Below, one piece after another: positions 21,638 to 31,200 of a stretch of DNA of 42,283 bases. Below the pieces are notes generated by a model. That model saw only the letters and a list, made by a program, of their open reading frames with translations, was not told the origin of the DNA and searched no databases. A program made the translations under genes and the position numbers. Source of the stretch: a virus; IMG/VR virus record IMGVR_UViG_3300033816_000128, positions 1 to 42,283 of that record; one strand, written 5' to 3'. The number at the start of each line of letters is the position of its first letter. Positions within the stretch are counted from its first letter, which is position 1.

Positions 21638-22561
21638 TTATTTTAGCATAGAGTCAATAACATTGTCAAACTGGAACTCAAGAGTTCTAATTTCATCATC
21701 TGTCATATCGCCTATGTCTTTGTATTTTTTGTCTGGTCTAATAATCGTAACTAAGTTACCCATCTTTTCAGTAAGTTTCTCAGACATAATCATTCCAGCA
21801 TCATCATTGTCTGCTACTAATACGACACCTGTAAAGTACCGTTTCAAAAGTTCAATCTGGCTTGATGAAACATTTGCCCCTAGGGTAGCAACCGCAGGGA
21901 AACCTACTTGATCTAATCTTATCGCATCAAAAGAAGATTCTACAACATAGACTATCTTTGATGCTTTTACTCTGTGAAGATTAAAAAGTATCTTGCTTTT
22001 TGGAAGTCCTGGAGTATTCTTAAACTCTTTGCCTTCAATTGTTCTTGCAACAAAACCGATAGACATTCCATCTGGAGATTGCATAGGAATAACAACTGAA
22101 TCTTGTTTTTCAGAATAACCTAAATCAAATTTTATCACAGATTCTCTTGTAAGTCTACGACCTTCAAAATATGTCATTGCTCTTGGAGAATCTAATGCTT
22201 GTTTGTTTAGTCTTTTAATAAGCAACTCATCATACTGAACAAAGTCAGGAATTTGATGTAATGCTCTATTAATAACTGCTTCAATATCTGTTTCTGTTTC
22301 TTTGCTTTTTATAAATCTAACTGTTTCAAAATATGTTCTACTTGTCATATGCATAATTAACTCAACAAGACTTCTAGTTGTTTGACAACCAAAACAAAAG
22401 AATAATCCAGACTCTTTTGAAACTTCCCCTGCTGGAGTTCTATTATTATTATGATAAGGACAAAAAATTATATAATCAGTTCCATACTCAGCCTCAATGT
22501 CAATTCCTGCTCCAGTGAGCACTCTATGTATTTGCTGCGTTGTATATAACTCTTTAGCCAT
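21638..22561 (-). CDS. DnaG-type primase
   Basis: 307 residues from ATG at 22561, which overlaps the helicase stop; the frame extends to 22603, but that start would overlap more. N-terminal zinc ribbon FCPYHNNNRTP...FFCFGC (Cys34, His37, Cys56, Cys59), then a catalytic TOPRIM: Glu208 in VVESSFDAIRL and Asp251/Asp253 in LVADNDDAGM. It is shorter than bacterial DnaG (about 580) and lacks a helicase-binding C-terminal domain. It lays RNA primers for lagging-strand synthesis with the adjacent DnaB-type helicase. Confidence 0.9.
   Translation of the reverse strand: MAKELYTTQQIHRVLTGAGIDIEAEYGTDYIIFCPYHNNNRTPAGEVSKESGLFFCFGCQTTRSLVELIMHMTSRTYFETVRFIKSKETETDIEAVINRALHQIPDFVQYDELLIKRLNKQALDSPRAMTYFEGRRLTRESVIKFDLGYSEKQDSVVIPMQSPDGMSIGFVARTIEGKEFKNTPGLPKSKILFNLHRVKASKIVYVVESSFDAIRLDQVGFPAVATLGANVSSSQIELLKRYFTGVVLVADNDDAGMIMSEKLTEKMGNLVTIIRPDKKYKDIGDMTDDEIRTLEFQFDNVIDSMLK
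21640..21669 (-). promoter_or_regulatory. Promoter for the SSB gene
   Basis: Minus strand: TTGACA (21669-21664), 18-bp spacer, TAAAAT (21645-21640). It lies inside the last codons of the primase gene, and the SSB ATG follows about 20 nt after the expected start with AAGGAG in between. Confidence 0.6.
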
Positions 22562-23780
22562 TTTTGTCTTCAAAGTCCTTATATCTGTAATAGCCCTTAT
22601 CAAAGTCTGCTTGTACTAGGAAGTCTCCCATAAAACCATTACGGTTCTTTCTAAATGCACATTCAATAATATCACTATTGGTACCACGACCAAGTGCTAA
22701 AACCCAGTCAGCATCATATGCAATCTGTCTAGACCATGCAGTTTGACCCAATGTTGGAACTGTGCTTAAATCTTTTACATCATCAGGTGTTGCAGATGAT
22801 ATAGCCATAATGGGAACTTCTTCACTAATAGCCATAAGTTTAAGTTCTCGTGAAAGGTTCTTCATTCGTACCGTTTCATTATCTGACTTTTGATTTGGAC
22901 TCATCAACTGCAAGTAGTCAACAATAACAAAGTCAGGCTTGTACTGATCAATCTTTCCACGAATAACTGAAGGAGTTACTTCTCCACCTTGATCATTTGA
23001 AATAATGTGAAAGTGTGGTTTTCCTTGAAGTTTGCTTTCGTGCCACTTCTTTAACATGTCAAGTTCAACATCTCCATTAGAAAGTTTTCTGTGTGACCAA
23101 AGACCTTCACCCATAATAGTAAAAGCACGATTTCTAACTTCTGTTTCTGACATTTCAAGACTGATGATTAGTGGAGTCTTACCCTGCTTCCATGCTTGTA
23201 CAGCAAAGTACAAAGCAAGCCATGACTTTCCAATACCTGGATAAGCAAGAAACACACCAAGTTGTCCTGGCATAATTCCAGAAGGCAAGTAGTTATCAAA
23301 TCCTGGAAGACCAGTTTTGATTCCAATATGACCTAGTTCTTGTTGCTTCTTTACATTTTCAAAATACGCAATCGCTGAATCAATGTCTGTAGCATCAATG
23401 TCACGAATTGCAGATGTATTTTTCTTTAACTCAGAAGTCTTCGTGATTAGTTCTTCTAGGGCTTTTGATCCTTCTCCCTGTTGAATCTCAGATGCAGCAT
23501 TACGAATAATATCTTTTAGGCTGTCATTTAAGTATTCTGTTTGTAACTCATCAAGATGATGCTTGGTTGCCCCAATACCCTCTGCTGGTGTAAAGTCTCT
23601 AAACTTTTCAACAACCAAGGATGTTGGCGGAACAGTTCCATTTGCTTCAGAATAGTTTCTGATAAAGTTCCATACATCGTTATGCGTTCTAAGAAGATTT
23701 TCAACATTTGCTTGAAGGAGTACGTGTACCTGCTTATCTGATAAAACTGCAGTGATTAATTTTGCTTCTGTATTATTCAC
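22554..23780 (-). CDS. dnaB: Replicative DNA helicase (DnaB-type)
   Basis: 408 residues from GTG at 23780, chosen because AAAGGAG lies seven bases upstream and the overlap with the preceding gene is only 8 bases; the frame stays open to 23906. N-terminal helical domain (about 1-120: KLITAVLSDKQ, FTPAEGIGATKHHLDEL), linker, RecA-like ATPase with Walker A AYPGIGKSW (about 179-187), LISLEMSETEV, Walker B FVIVDYLQLMSP and arginine-rich C-terminal AFRKNRNGFMG. It is a hexameric 5'-3' helicase. Usual DnaB length is about 450. Confidence 0.93.
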   Translation of the reverse strand: MNNTEAKLITAVLSDKQVHVLLQANVENLLRTHNDVWNFIRNYSEANGTVPPTSLVVEKFRDFTPAEGIGATKHHLDELQTEYLNDSLKDIIRNAASEIQQGEGSKALEELITKTSELKKNTSAIRDIDATDIDSAIAYFENVKKQQELGHIGIKTGLPGFDNYLPSGIMPGQLGVFLAYPGIGKSWLALYFAVQAWKQGKTPLIISLEMSETEVRNRAFTIMGEGLWSHRKLSNGDVELDMLKKWHESKLQGKPHFHIISNDQGGEVTPSVIRGKIDQYKPDFVIVDYLQLMSPNQKSDNETVRMKNLSRELKLMAISEEVPIMAISSATPDDVKDLSTVPTLGQTAWSRQIAYDADWVLALGRGTNSDIIECAFRKNRNGFMGDFLVQADFDKGYYRYKDFEDKNG

Positions 23781-24081
23781 CCAGCCACTCCTTTGCTCTA
23801 GCCCTGCGCTCTGTTCGCTCTTTGTCATCTTGTTCTTTATCAAGTTTACCATTAAGAATTTTTTCTGCATTGTATGCAAAGAAATTCCAAGTAGGGTCTT
23901 GTGCAATACTAAAGTAATAATCTAATAAGTCATAGCAAGCAGGAAGTCCGTAGGATTCAACAAGTGCATCTGATGCCCACTGCTCAACGTTTAAATTGAG
24001 ATTAGACTTTTGCTCGTATCTCTGCAAGTAAAGTTTATTGTAGCGACTGAGCAAAGCCATTCGGTCTTTGCGTTCAGCCAC
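23773..24081 (-). CDS. Hypothetical helical protein upstream of the helicase gene
   Basis: 102 residues from GTG at 24081, directly following the previous stop; the internal ATG (Met8) is an alternative. Helical: MALLSRYNKLYLQRYEQKSN, NVEQWASDALVESYG, LPACYDLLDYYFSIAQDPTW, ending in a highly charged helix (EQDDKERTERRARAKEWLGE). Its stop overlaps the helicase start. Location suggests a helicase loader or replication cofactor, which is inference only; no ATPase motif exists. Confidence 0.62.
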   Translation of the reverse strand: MAERKDRMALLSRYNKLYLQRYEQKSNLNLNVEQWASDALVESYGLPACYDLLDYYFSIAQDPTWNFFAYNAEKILNGKLDKEQDDKERTERRARAKEWLGE

Positions 24082-24082
24082 T

Positions 24083-24313
24083 TTACTCTGCTACGATCTC
24101 GGCTTTTGCTTCGTTTACTTTTTCAATTACCTTATTTTCAACGAATGCATAGACTCTGTCCATTGCTTCGTTTGTGGTTTCACCCTCACGAGTATAGTCA
24201 ACAACACCAAGATCAACTCTTAGTGATTGAAAATTTCCTAGATTAAGCGTATATCCTAATGTTACATTTACCTTTGTTGGTTCATTTGTTACTACGTAAT
24301 TACTATTTTCCAT
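24083..24313 (-). CDS. Hypothetical protein of the replication module
   Basis: 76 residues from ATG at 24313, 20 bases after the stop of the HTH gene (the frame extends to 24400 inside that gene, unlikely). Beta strands VNVTLGYTLNLGNFQSLRVD and LGVVDYTREGETT are followed by an amphipathic helix (EAMDRVYAFVENKVIEKVNE). The xxSLRVDLGV...Px(E)xxAxxxVYxFVE pattern recurs in small phage proteins near helicase genes in memory, function unknown. Confidence 0.62.
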   Translation of the reverse strand: MENSNYVVTNEPTKVNVTLGYTLNLGNFQSLRVDLGVVDYTREGETTNEAMDRVYAFVENKVIEKVNEAKAEIVAE

Positions 24314-24332
24314 TATCCCGCCCATTTCTAAA

Positions 24333-24875
24333 TTATATAGACTCATTCCACACTGGAATAAATCGTCCATCTTCTGTTCTCGTATAAACCAGTATACCAT
24401 CGCCAGTTCTTCGTGTCAACTCCTGACTTGTAGGAGTCATGTTATTAGTTATTAAATTATCTTTTCTTGGTCTTCCAATATGTATACTTGCAAGTATATC
24501 ACGTATCTCTTTTAGTTGCGATTCAGAGTAGTATGCTCTTACTTGCCAATCTCTTACCCCGTCCAATTGAGATCCCATTGGTGGAGGAATCACTCCTCGT
24601 TTAATTAACAATGGAATATATTTGCGATGCCTATTGACAAGTCTTGCAGTTTCTGCTACAGTGTATGCTCGTTCTCTATTTTTTCTAAAGTCAGAACGGA
24701 AGCATGTTTCTATTCTATCTTTTGTAATATTATAAACAGAAACCATTCCTGTTGATCTTGAACTATGATAAAGCCTAACTAAATCACCATTAAGAAACCA
24801 GATTTTTTTATTTCCAGTAACTACAGGCTGACTATTGTAGTTTTTGCTCTCAAGTTTTCTTGGTTTAAAATCCAT
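24333..24875 (-). CDS. HTH (MerR-like) DNA-binding protein
   Basis: 180 residues. Perfect AAGGAGG four bases before ATG at 24875. The centre (about 68-135) holds a winged HTH of MerR/excisionase type: AYTVAETARLVNRHRKYIPL, LIKRGVIPPP and WQVRAYYSESQLKEIRDILA. N-terminal beta (KIWFLNGDLVRLYHSSRSTG) and basic C-terminus (GRPRKD, TSQELTRRTGDGIL) flank it. It probably binds DNA as a regulator of early genes or an origin-associated protein; it heads the replication genes. No integrase exists, so an excisionase role is unlikely. Confidence 0.7.
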   Translation of the reverse strand: MDFKPRKLESKNYNSQPVVTGNKKIWFLNGDLVRLYHSSRSTGMVSVYNITKDRIETCFRSDFRKNRERAYTVAETARLVNRHRKYIPLLIKRGVIPPPMGSQLDGVRDWQVRAYYSESQLKEIRDILASIHIGRPRKDNLITNNMTPTSQELTRRTGDGILVYTRTEDGRFIPVWNESI

Positions 24876-25009
24876 CTACCCTCCTTGCTATCTGAAGGTG
24901 GGTGAAAAAATTTTCTTGAACCACAACAGATGCAATAAGTCTCAACATGTATCTGGCTAGAATATTGTCTATCAACAAACATCTTGCCATTGCATTTTAT
25001 GCAATGCAT
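24821..25009 (-). CDS. Small zinc-ribbon protein
   Basis: 62 residues from ATG at 25009 (GGGG eight bases upstream; the earlier start at 25039 would overlap the tail gene). CIKCNGKMFVDRQ and YCICCGSRKF give a CxxC...CxCC/CxxC ribbon, with aromatic and basic residues around. It overlaps the next gene by 55 bases, an unusually large overlap here, which may mean one of the starts is imprecise. Short zinc ribbons often bind nucleic acid; no more can be said. Confidence 0.6.
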   Translation of the reverse strand: MHCIKCNGKMFVDRQYSSQIHVETYCICCGSRKFFHPPSDSKEGRWILNQENLRAKTTIVSL

Positions 25010-25022
25010 TACCCAATCCCCT

Positions 25023-25466
25023 TTAGTTTGGAATACCAATAATGATAAGGTGCACTGCTAGAGAAAGATCTCCAGAAGCACCAAATCTAACAATACCTTC
25101 TACCCTTGAAGTTGTTACACTTTTTAGGATAACGTTTACATTTTGTCCTGCTGGTGTATTGCCAATATTAACTGCAGTAGCAGAGGCAATCGGTGCATAC
25201 TTAAAGTCTGACGGGAAATCATAAGAAAATGTTTTTTCGTTACCAGCACTGACTGTAGAGTTATTGGCAACCTCTACGTACCCACCTACAACTCTTGCCT
25301 CAGATGTTTTTATACTTTGCTTACCAGCAGAAACAGTATCTACTGTAGTGTAGTTATAGGTTGCAGATGATACCTGTGTTGCAACATCATTTAACGCATC
25401 TGCTAACTGATAGATGTATGTAACATCTAGCGGTTGTCCTCGTTCTGGTAGCGGTACTTTAGCCAT
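25023..25466 (-). CDS. Predicted tail appendage protein
   Basis: 147 residues. N-terminal helix LDVTYIYQLADALNDVATQV, then beta-rich: SIKTSEARVVGGYVEVANNS, VSAGNEKTFSYDFPSDFKYA, VNVILKSVTTSRVEGIVRFG, ending LSLAVHLIIIGIPN. The strong strand content with Thr/Ser/Gly turns fits a small tail fibre, tip or receptor-binding domain of the H-type-lectin-like class common in phages, though no specific family is recognised. Last gene of the tail cluster, so probably adsorption-related. Confidence 0.6.
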   Translation of the reverse strand: MAKVPLPERGQPLDVTYIYQLADALNDVATQVSSATYNYTTVDTVSAGKQSIKTSEARVVGGYVEVANNSTVSAGNEKTFSYDFPSDFKYAPIASATAVNIGNTPAGQNVNVILKSVTTSRVEGIVRFGASGDLSLAVHLIIIGIPN

Positions 25467-25475
25467 TATCTCTCC

Positions 25476-25484
25476 ATTATATCA
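25476..25484 (-). promoter_or_regulatory. Weak extended -10 candidate
   Basis: Minus strand TGATATAAT immediately before GGAGAG and the ATG at 25466. It is in the 18-base gap and could be chance, because the sequence also forms the ribosome binding site region. Confidence 0.25.
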
Positions 25485-26012
25485 TTAAACAGTCTGGTTT
25501 AGCAATCTATAAACTTTAAGAAAAGGTGTTCCAGCAGCCCCGTCAGATCTTTCAATTGGAAATCCTGGCAGATAGACCTCAACACTTAGTCTGTTTGGTG
25601 GAGATGGCTGAACAATATTATTTATTGTATATTGTGAGGGTATTGGAATAGACAAAGATGTTGTAGACAATCTTTCTTTATATAACCAATCACCAGCATC
25701 TCCTCTATCCCATCTCAGCCATATATCATATTGTGATTCTTTTCTAATAAAATATGTATTTGCTCCATCAACCTTATTTAGTGTAACAGAGTCCCAAACT
25801 AAACTAGCAATACTTCCTGCTTTATTAAAAACAATACTACCAGAAACAAATGTGTAGTCTGGTTGTACTAAATATATTGGAGACCAGTGAGATGTTCTGT
25901 TTTTATCAGAAGAAACAATCCTATATCTTAAGGAGTAGCCCTCTGTAACACTACTTATTGGTGGTAGGTCTGTAGTAGAAAGTTTAAATTTTTTAATTGC
26001 CTCATCTGCCAT
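25485..26012 (-). CDS. Minor tail protein with Ig/Fn3-like fold
   Basis: 175 residues, mostly beta: VTEGYSLRYRIVSSDKNRTS followed by HWSPIYLV, which is typical of fibronectin-III-like strands, then VWDSVTLNKVDGANTYFIRK and WLRWDRGDAGDWLYKERLST, ending IERSDGAAGTPFLKVYRLLN. Starts at ATG 26012 overlapping the stop of the previous gene (TAATG). Probably a tail-tip or fibre component contacting the host surface. The Fn3 call is by pattern and is moderate. Confidence 0.62.
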   Translation of the reverse strand: MADEAIKKFKLSTTDLPPISSVTEGYSLRYRIVSSDKNRTSHWSPIYLVQPDYTFVSGSIVFNKAGSIASLVWDSVTLNKVDGANTYFIRKESQYDIWLRWDRGDAGDWLYKERLSTTSLSIPIPSQYTINNIVQPSPPNRLSVEVYLPGFPIERSDGAAGTPFLKVYRLLNQTV

Positions 26013-27163
26013 TATGTTACCCCTACAGAAAATCTAAATTCAATATAATTGCTTGTATTTGGTGATTTAATAATCGTTTCAGCGTCTGTATTTTTAACAA
26101 CAGAATATCCTGTTAGTCCATATAATGGATTTGTTGTTGCAATGTTTTCTAATCTAAGGGCATCTAGTGCAATATAGTAGTCTGCAGATGGCACATCAGA
26201 AACTATTGCACAAGCATATATCTTTACTACAGTTACAGCATTCCACGTAAATCCTTGTGTTTGATATAACTCTTGTAGTTGAGTAGATGCTACATAATAT
26301 CTGTTAGTTTCAAAGTCATATGTTCCACCAGTACCGCTGCCATTTTCTAATTCAATTTCAAATCTTGCAAATTCTCCAGTATTTTCTGCATCTGTTTCTG
26401 CAAAATCTACAAGAATTCTTACCGTATCTGGAACTGATGCTGAGTCTCCATCTTTGCTAATAATGGAAAATGCAAGACGCAGTTCATCTATTGGAGAGTT
26501 TCTGCTAAAGTTAACATCTGCTCCAGTTAGGTGAATGTGATTTGAACCAGCCTCAATAATAAAATGTCCAGCAGAACTTCCAGTTGATGGATCAACTGTT
26601 AAGTCTGAATCATCTCCCTGTATCAAAATAATATTATTTAAAAATCTTGCACGTTCATATCTTTCAGGTCTTGGTGATTTATAAAATATTGAGTTATCTG
26701 CGTTAGTTTGAAACACAGGGTCTGCGGTAGCGATTACGTTATCATCTAGAGGATCATCTAATGGCTCAGTAATAGTAGGAATAGATGTCGCTGCTACGTT
26801 TGTATGATATTGCCAGTTTTCTCCTTGTGTAAAAGCAAATATAGTCTTGCTATCATATGCTCCAGCAGAAGGATTTGATCCCGCTGAGTATAGTCCAATT
26901 TCAGTTATTTCATATCTTTCTTCTGTTGGAAGTTCAGCAGTTAAAACTAATTTTTCTGTTGCACCATCATTAACAAATCCTCTAGAAGAAATTGGTATAC
27001 GAAACATCTCAAAATCTAGGTTTTGTTTATCAGAATAATCTCCATATGGGTCGGAGGTTGCTAATGGTTGTGCCCCACAGCCCACGGCAATGTATGAAGC
27101 GTATGCTGGTGCTTGACCAAGCAAATACTTTCCAATTATAGACTTTCCAGTGTTAGTTATCAT
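26012..27163 (-). CDS. Minor tail / tail fibre-like protein
   Basis: 383 residues. The N-terminus MITNTGKSIIGKYLLGQAPA...YIAVGCGAQP...ELPTEERYEITEIGLYSAG is the pattern of tail fibre and baseplate-attached proteins (strand pair ending ITEIGLY). The rest is beta-rich with an internal segment similar to carbohydrate-binding or LamG strands (HFIIEAGSNHIHLTGADVNF, ARFEIELENGSG). It would sit at the tail tip. Downstream gene overlaps by one base. Confidence 0.68.
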   Translation of the reverse strand: MITNTGKSIIGKYLLGQAPAYASYIAVGCGAQPLATSDPYGDYSDKQNLDFEMFRIPISSRGFVNDGATEKLVLTAELPTEERYEITEIGLYSAGSNPSAGAYDSKTIFAFTQGENWQYHTNVAATSIPTITEPLDDPLDDNVIATADPVFQTNADNSIFYKSPRPERYERARFLNNIILIQGDDSDLTVDPSTGSSAGHFIIEAGSNHIHLTGADVNFSRNSPIDELRLAFSIISKDGDSASVPDTVRILVDFAETDAENTGEFARFEIELENGSGTGGTYDFETNRYYVASTQLQELYQTQGFTWNAVTVVKIYACAIVSDVPSADYYIALDALRLENIATTNPLYGLTGYSVVKNTDAETIIKSPNTSNYIEFRFSVGVT

Positions 27164-28258
27164 TTAAATTTCCGCCTCATATATTGTACCACTTGCAGTA
27201 ACCTCTAGTTCAATTTGTTCATCTGCAAGCATATTTACTGACTCAATGACCAGTTCTCCTGTTGTTGTGTCAACATAAATATGTGCACCTGCTGGTCCTG
27301 TTGCTTCCAAAGGAACCTTTTCTTCAAACTTTATTGAAAAGTTTTGAAAGTATTTATCTGATGTTGCCTGAAGACTAACTATATTATTAGGGTTATACTG
27401 TTGCTGAATGGCAGTTAAATTTTTAATAGGTTGATAGACAATATTTTGTCCATTTACTGTATCATTTCTAGCAATATTGATTAATTCTTGCCCCCCAATA
27501 TTTTCAAATATTAGGTCTGCCATAATCTCAATTGGCACAGAGTCGTCATTAAAAAGAATTGTATCTATTGGTGCTGTTTTTACTGGTGGAGGTGGAATAA
27601 CTGTTGCAACTGGAGATATTGTTGCTGGTGTAAGCGGAGTTGAAGCAACTGGTTTTTCTTTTGGTTCAATAATTCTTGAAGACTGAAAATCTGTTTCTGT
27701 TTTTGCTGCTTTTGCTGCTTTTGCTGCATCTCTTGCTGTTGTATCTGCTTTTACTCCTGGAGCAATCATTCCTGGCCCAAAACCAATATCCCAACCTGCT
27801 GCTGCAAAACCTTGCCCTGTAGCAGATGCTGCAACCTGAGATGCGGAAAGTTGTTTTCCAGATTCATCATAAAAAACTTTTTTTGAACCAGTTGCGTTTG
27901 GATTATAATTTGGCATTCCCTTTGCTGCAGGATCATTTGTTTCCACAGTAGAAAGATCTTGTCTTCCATATTGATCTTTAGAGGTGTCAGAAGTTAGTTT
28001 AGATGCTGTAAATATGCCAGATGAACCTGTTGGCTCTAAGACTGTTTTGCCAACGTTCTCGCCTGGTTGACCTGGAATAATCATACCTCCATATCCAGTA
28101 GCCAGGCTTTTTAAACCTTGCTCCTGCATTATTTCCATAAGTCTTTTATCTATTTTATATTGTATGTTTGGATTCCATGGAGCAGCAGACTGTTCTTCTA
28201 GTAAAAGAGCAAGTTGTTTATCTGGTTTTATTAAACTGTCTGGATCAAGATCTGCCAT
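27164..28258 (-). CDS. Hypothetical tail-associated protein, low-complexity centre
   Basis: 364 residues from ATG at 28258 (GAGG six bases upstream; the GTG at 28270 is weaker). N-terminal helices (PDKQLALLLEEQSAAPWNPN, MEIMQEQGLKSLATGYGG), a Thr/Gly/Ala/Lys-rich centre (TARDAAKAAKAAKTETDFQS), a Pro-rich spacer (VIPPPPVKTAPIDTI), and a beta-rich C-terminus (AGAHIYVDTTTGELVIESVN). Perhaps a connector between tip and fibres. The surrounding genes are tail structural ones; no specific function recognised. Confidence 0.6.
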   Translation of the reverse strand: MADLDPDSLIKPDKQLALLLEEQSAAPWNPNIQYKIDKRLMEIMQEQGLKSLATGYGGMIIPGQPGENVGKTVLEPTGSSGIFTASKLTSDTSKDQYGRQDLSTVETNDPAAKGMPNYNPNATGSKKVFYDESGKQLSASQVAASATGQGFAAAGWDIGFGPGMIAPGVKADTTARDAAKAAKAAKTETDFQSSRIIEPKEKPVASTPLTPATISPVATVIPPPPVKTAPIDTILFNDDSVPIEIMADLIFENIGGQELINIARNDTVNGQNIVYQPIKNLTAIQQQYNPNNIVSLQATSDKYFQNFSIKFEEKVPLEATGPAGAHIYVDTTTGELVIESVNMLADEQIELEVTASGTIYEAEI

Positions 28259-28259
28259 A

Positions 28260-31200
28260 CTACACCTCACTCAAATAAATAGTCATAGAAGGACCTGACA
28301 GACTTCTTCCATATTCAATATTATATACTACAAACCTATCAGATGTTGTAGCAACTAAATCTAGTCCATCACTATTTTTATAATCTAGTGTGACAATATC
28401 TCCAAGTTGAAGTGTTGGAATTGAAAACATATTGATTCCAATAGACTTTTTAGGAGTCATAACTTTATTTATGATCCAGCCCATAAGTTCATCGGCATCG
28501 TCTTGTGTTTGTATGTATTGACTATCAATTGTAAATTCGTTCTTACCATAGATAAGCCTGCTCAATTTAATTTGATCATATTTTGCTTTTTCTATCAATG
28601 GAGAAGTTATAAGTGTGCTACCCTGCAACTCTGGATCTGACAGGTTGCTTTGTTTTTTAAAGTATTCATCTACGGTTAATTCATAAGATGTGTCCTGAGT
28701 AAATGTAATTCCTTGAATTCTAAGATAGTTTCCAGTGGTATCGTCTAGGTTTAAAGCAGTATCTGTAGCATTAAATATTAAAAATTCTGCTCCATAAGAA
28801 TCAGCCTGAAAGCCAGATACGGTATAGCCCTTAATTCTATTAAATGTTGGAGATAGTTGTGCATATAGTGCTGGGTAAGATCTGTCATACTTAATATCAA
28901 AATAAGCACACTCTCTCATGATTGATCCAAATTCATCAAAATACATATTGTACTGGGGAGGTTGTTGAGAACTTATTCCAGAAAGATATGTCCCCTGTAT
29001 TAATCCACTAACTGCATATTTTCTAAATGATTCATTTGCATCAATTTCTGTATCTCCGAATACACTTGATAAGGTTTGCCCAACAACCGAAACTGTATTT
29101 TGAGAATAGTTATTTGTTAATGCATAAATATTTTCAAACATGCATCTAGATGAACCACGGACAAACAATGCCATATTATTATAAATTGGCAATGGATCTG
29201 TATCGTCAACTATTTTTATAAGTTTATTATTAACATACAGGAAAAACCTTCTAGTAGTTCCAATATCTTGATACTCTACGTATAGATCATATACTGTTGG
29301 CTTGTCTTCTCCAGACATTCTATATTGTCCAGTAAATCTTCCATCATCAACGATAATGCTGGTTAGTCCACCCCATAGTTTAATTGGTATTGCATTATTG
29401 TTAGATGAATCTTTTTTAACTTTATAAAAAACAATATTGTTAATATTTACTTCTGCTTGACCGTTTTTATCTAACTTTAGATAAGACTCTATGTTTGTTT
29501 CTGTTAGTGCTACTATTTCAAAGTAATATCCGTTATTTGTTTCTGGATTCAACAGCACAGCCATACCGCCAGATCCTCCACCAATGCTAACGTTTTGGTT
29601 TGTTTGCGCTCCAGTAACTTGATAATAAGGTATGCTGCCAATTGGTGTTTGTCCACGAGTCTCATTGTTTTCAATCTTTCCAACAATTCTTACTCTTGTT
29701 CCAAAACCCCTGTAGGCGTTGTTTAATTCTTTGTATTGATAAGAAACAAAATTAACTGGTGTTTCTGTTGTTTTAAAAGACGGACCATTCATGACTAATG
29801 CCGATGACTGAATTGTTCCAGTCTGTGTTGATTTCAAACTGTTTACGTCTGTCTCTGTAAGATAACTGGTTGACATAAAGTTTTTAATCACGCCATTTCT
29901 TGTTGTCTGACGTGCAAGTGTATTATTTACTCCAGCGGCACCGATTGTTGTTGCTGGCACAGAAACGTCTTCATCTAGTATGGTTGTAAACAAATACTGG
30001 GTCTGCATGTTACAGCCACGCACATACGAGTTGTCGGACCAATAGGGGCTGATTCCTGCTGCATGAGAGACTACTGGTGTCCCAAACTGGCCCCTACCAT
30101 GCTCATATACGGCTCCTGGCTGTAGTCTATCAATGCCATCAATGGTTTCATAGTAAGGGGTAGAGAAAATTCTTATTAGTCCTGTTGGATATATTTTGCC
30201 ATTAAACGGTATAGATGAAAAATATTTTTGATACTCTTGATTGCTACTAATCCATACATTGCCAGTGCCAGTTACATTAAACTCTGCTGCATCATATCTA
30301 ATAATTTCACCAGATGCATATAGGTATCCTTGATATCTTGTAAGCCAATAAACATTTTCTCCTATATCAAGTATGTTTTTTGTTACAATGCCGCCGCTTA
30401 CTACTGGCAAATCTGAGGACAAGTCGGAATTAAGGGGCATTGCTCCTAAAACATAGTTTCCTTGTTTAGAGGCTACTTCGTTTATTGTTTTTGTGTTTTC
30501 TGTTCCTGCAACTTCCCATAACAGTGAAGGCTTATATATCCAGGTCTTATCACGATCTACCATGCTTGATTGTCTAATTGAACCATAAGATCTTTGTATA
30601 TACCTAGTTGTATAATTAATCTGTCCATCATTATAAACTTTTCTATCTTCTGATGCAATGGCAAGAATATTAGGAAGATTTCCAGATGTATTATTTTCTA
30701 CTACTCCAGAATCAGTCTGATTGTTTGATCCAGAAAGAACAAAGTCTGTTGGTCGTTCTGCTGTGTCTGGCATTAAATAATTCTTACTCATTACGATAAA
30801 GTTGTTAAACTCGTCAAAGAACATCGCAGTTTGTGTTGCTATTGCCAACTGGTTTAAAACTTCTGCAACATTTTGATCTGGAGCAACAAAGAAAAATGGT
30901 ATTATTGGATCTGATTCTGTATCTAATCTTCTAAAAGAATAGTTACTAAATCCAATATAGTCAAGCAATGTAACAATTGCCATACTTAAAGATGTTTGTG
31001 TCATTAGAAGTCTTGGTGCAGGCATAGACTCTAAGAAGAAATAAAAATCACGTAAAGAAATTGATAACGTTCCTGCAGTTATGTCTGCCTGTGGCATACC
31101 TTCAGAGTAAAGTGTTTTAATTGGAACATAGTAATCAAATCCATCTACATCTACAATAATTTCATAAAAGTTAAATTTAATATTTTTTCTTACATAGTCT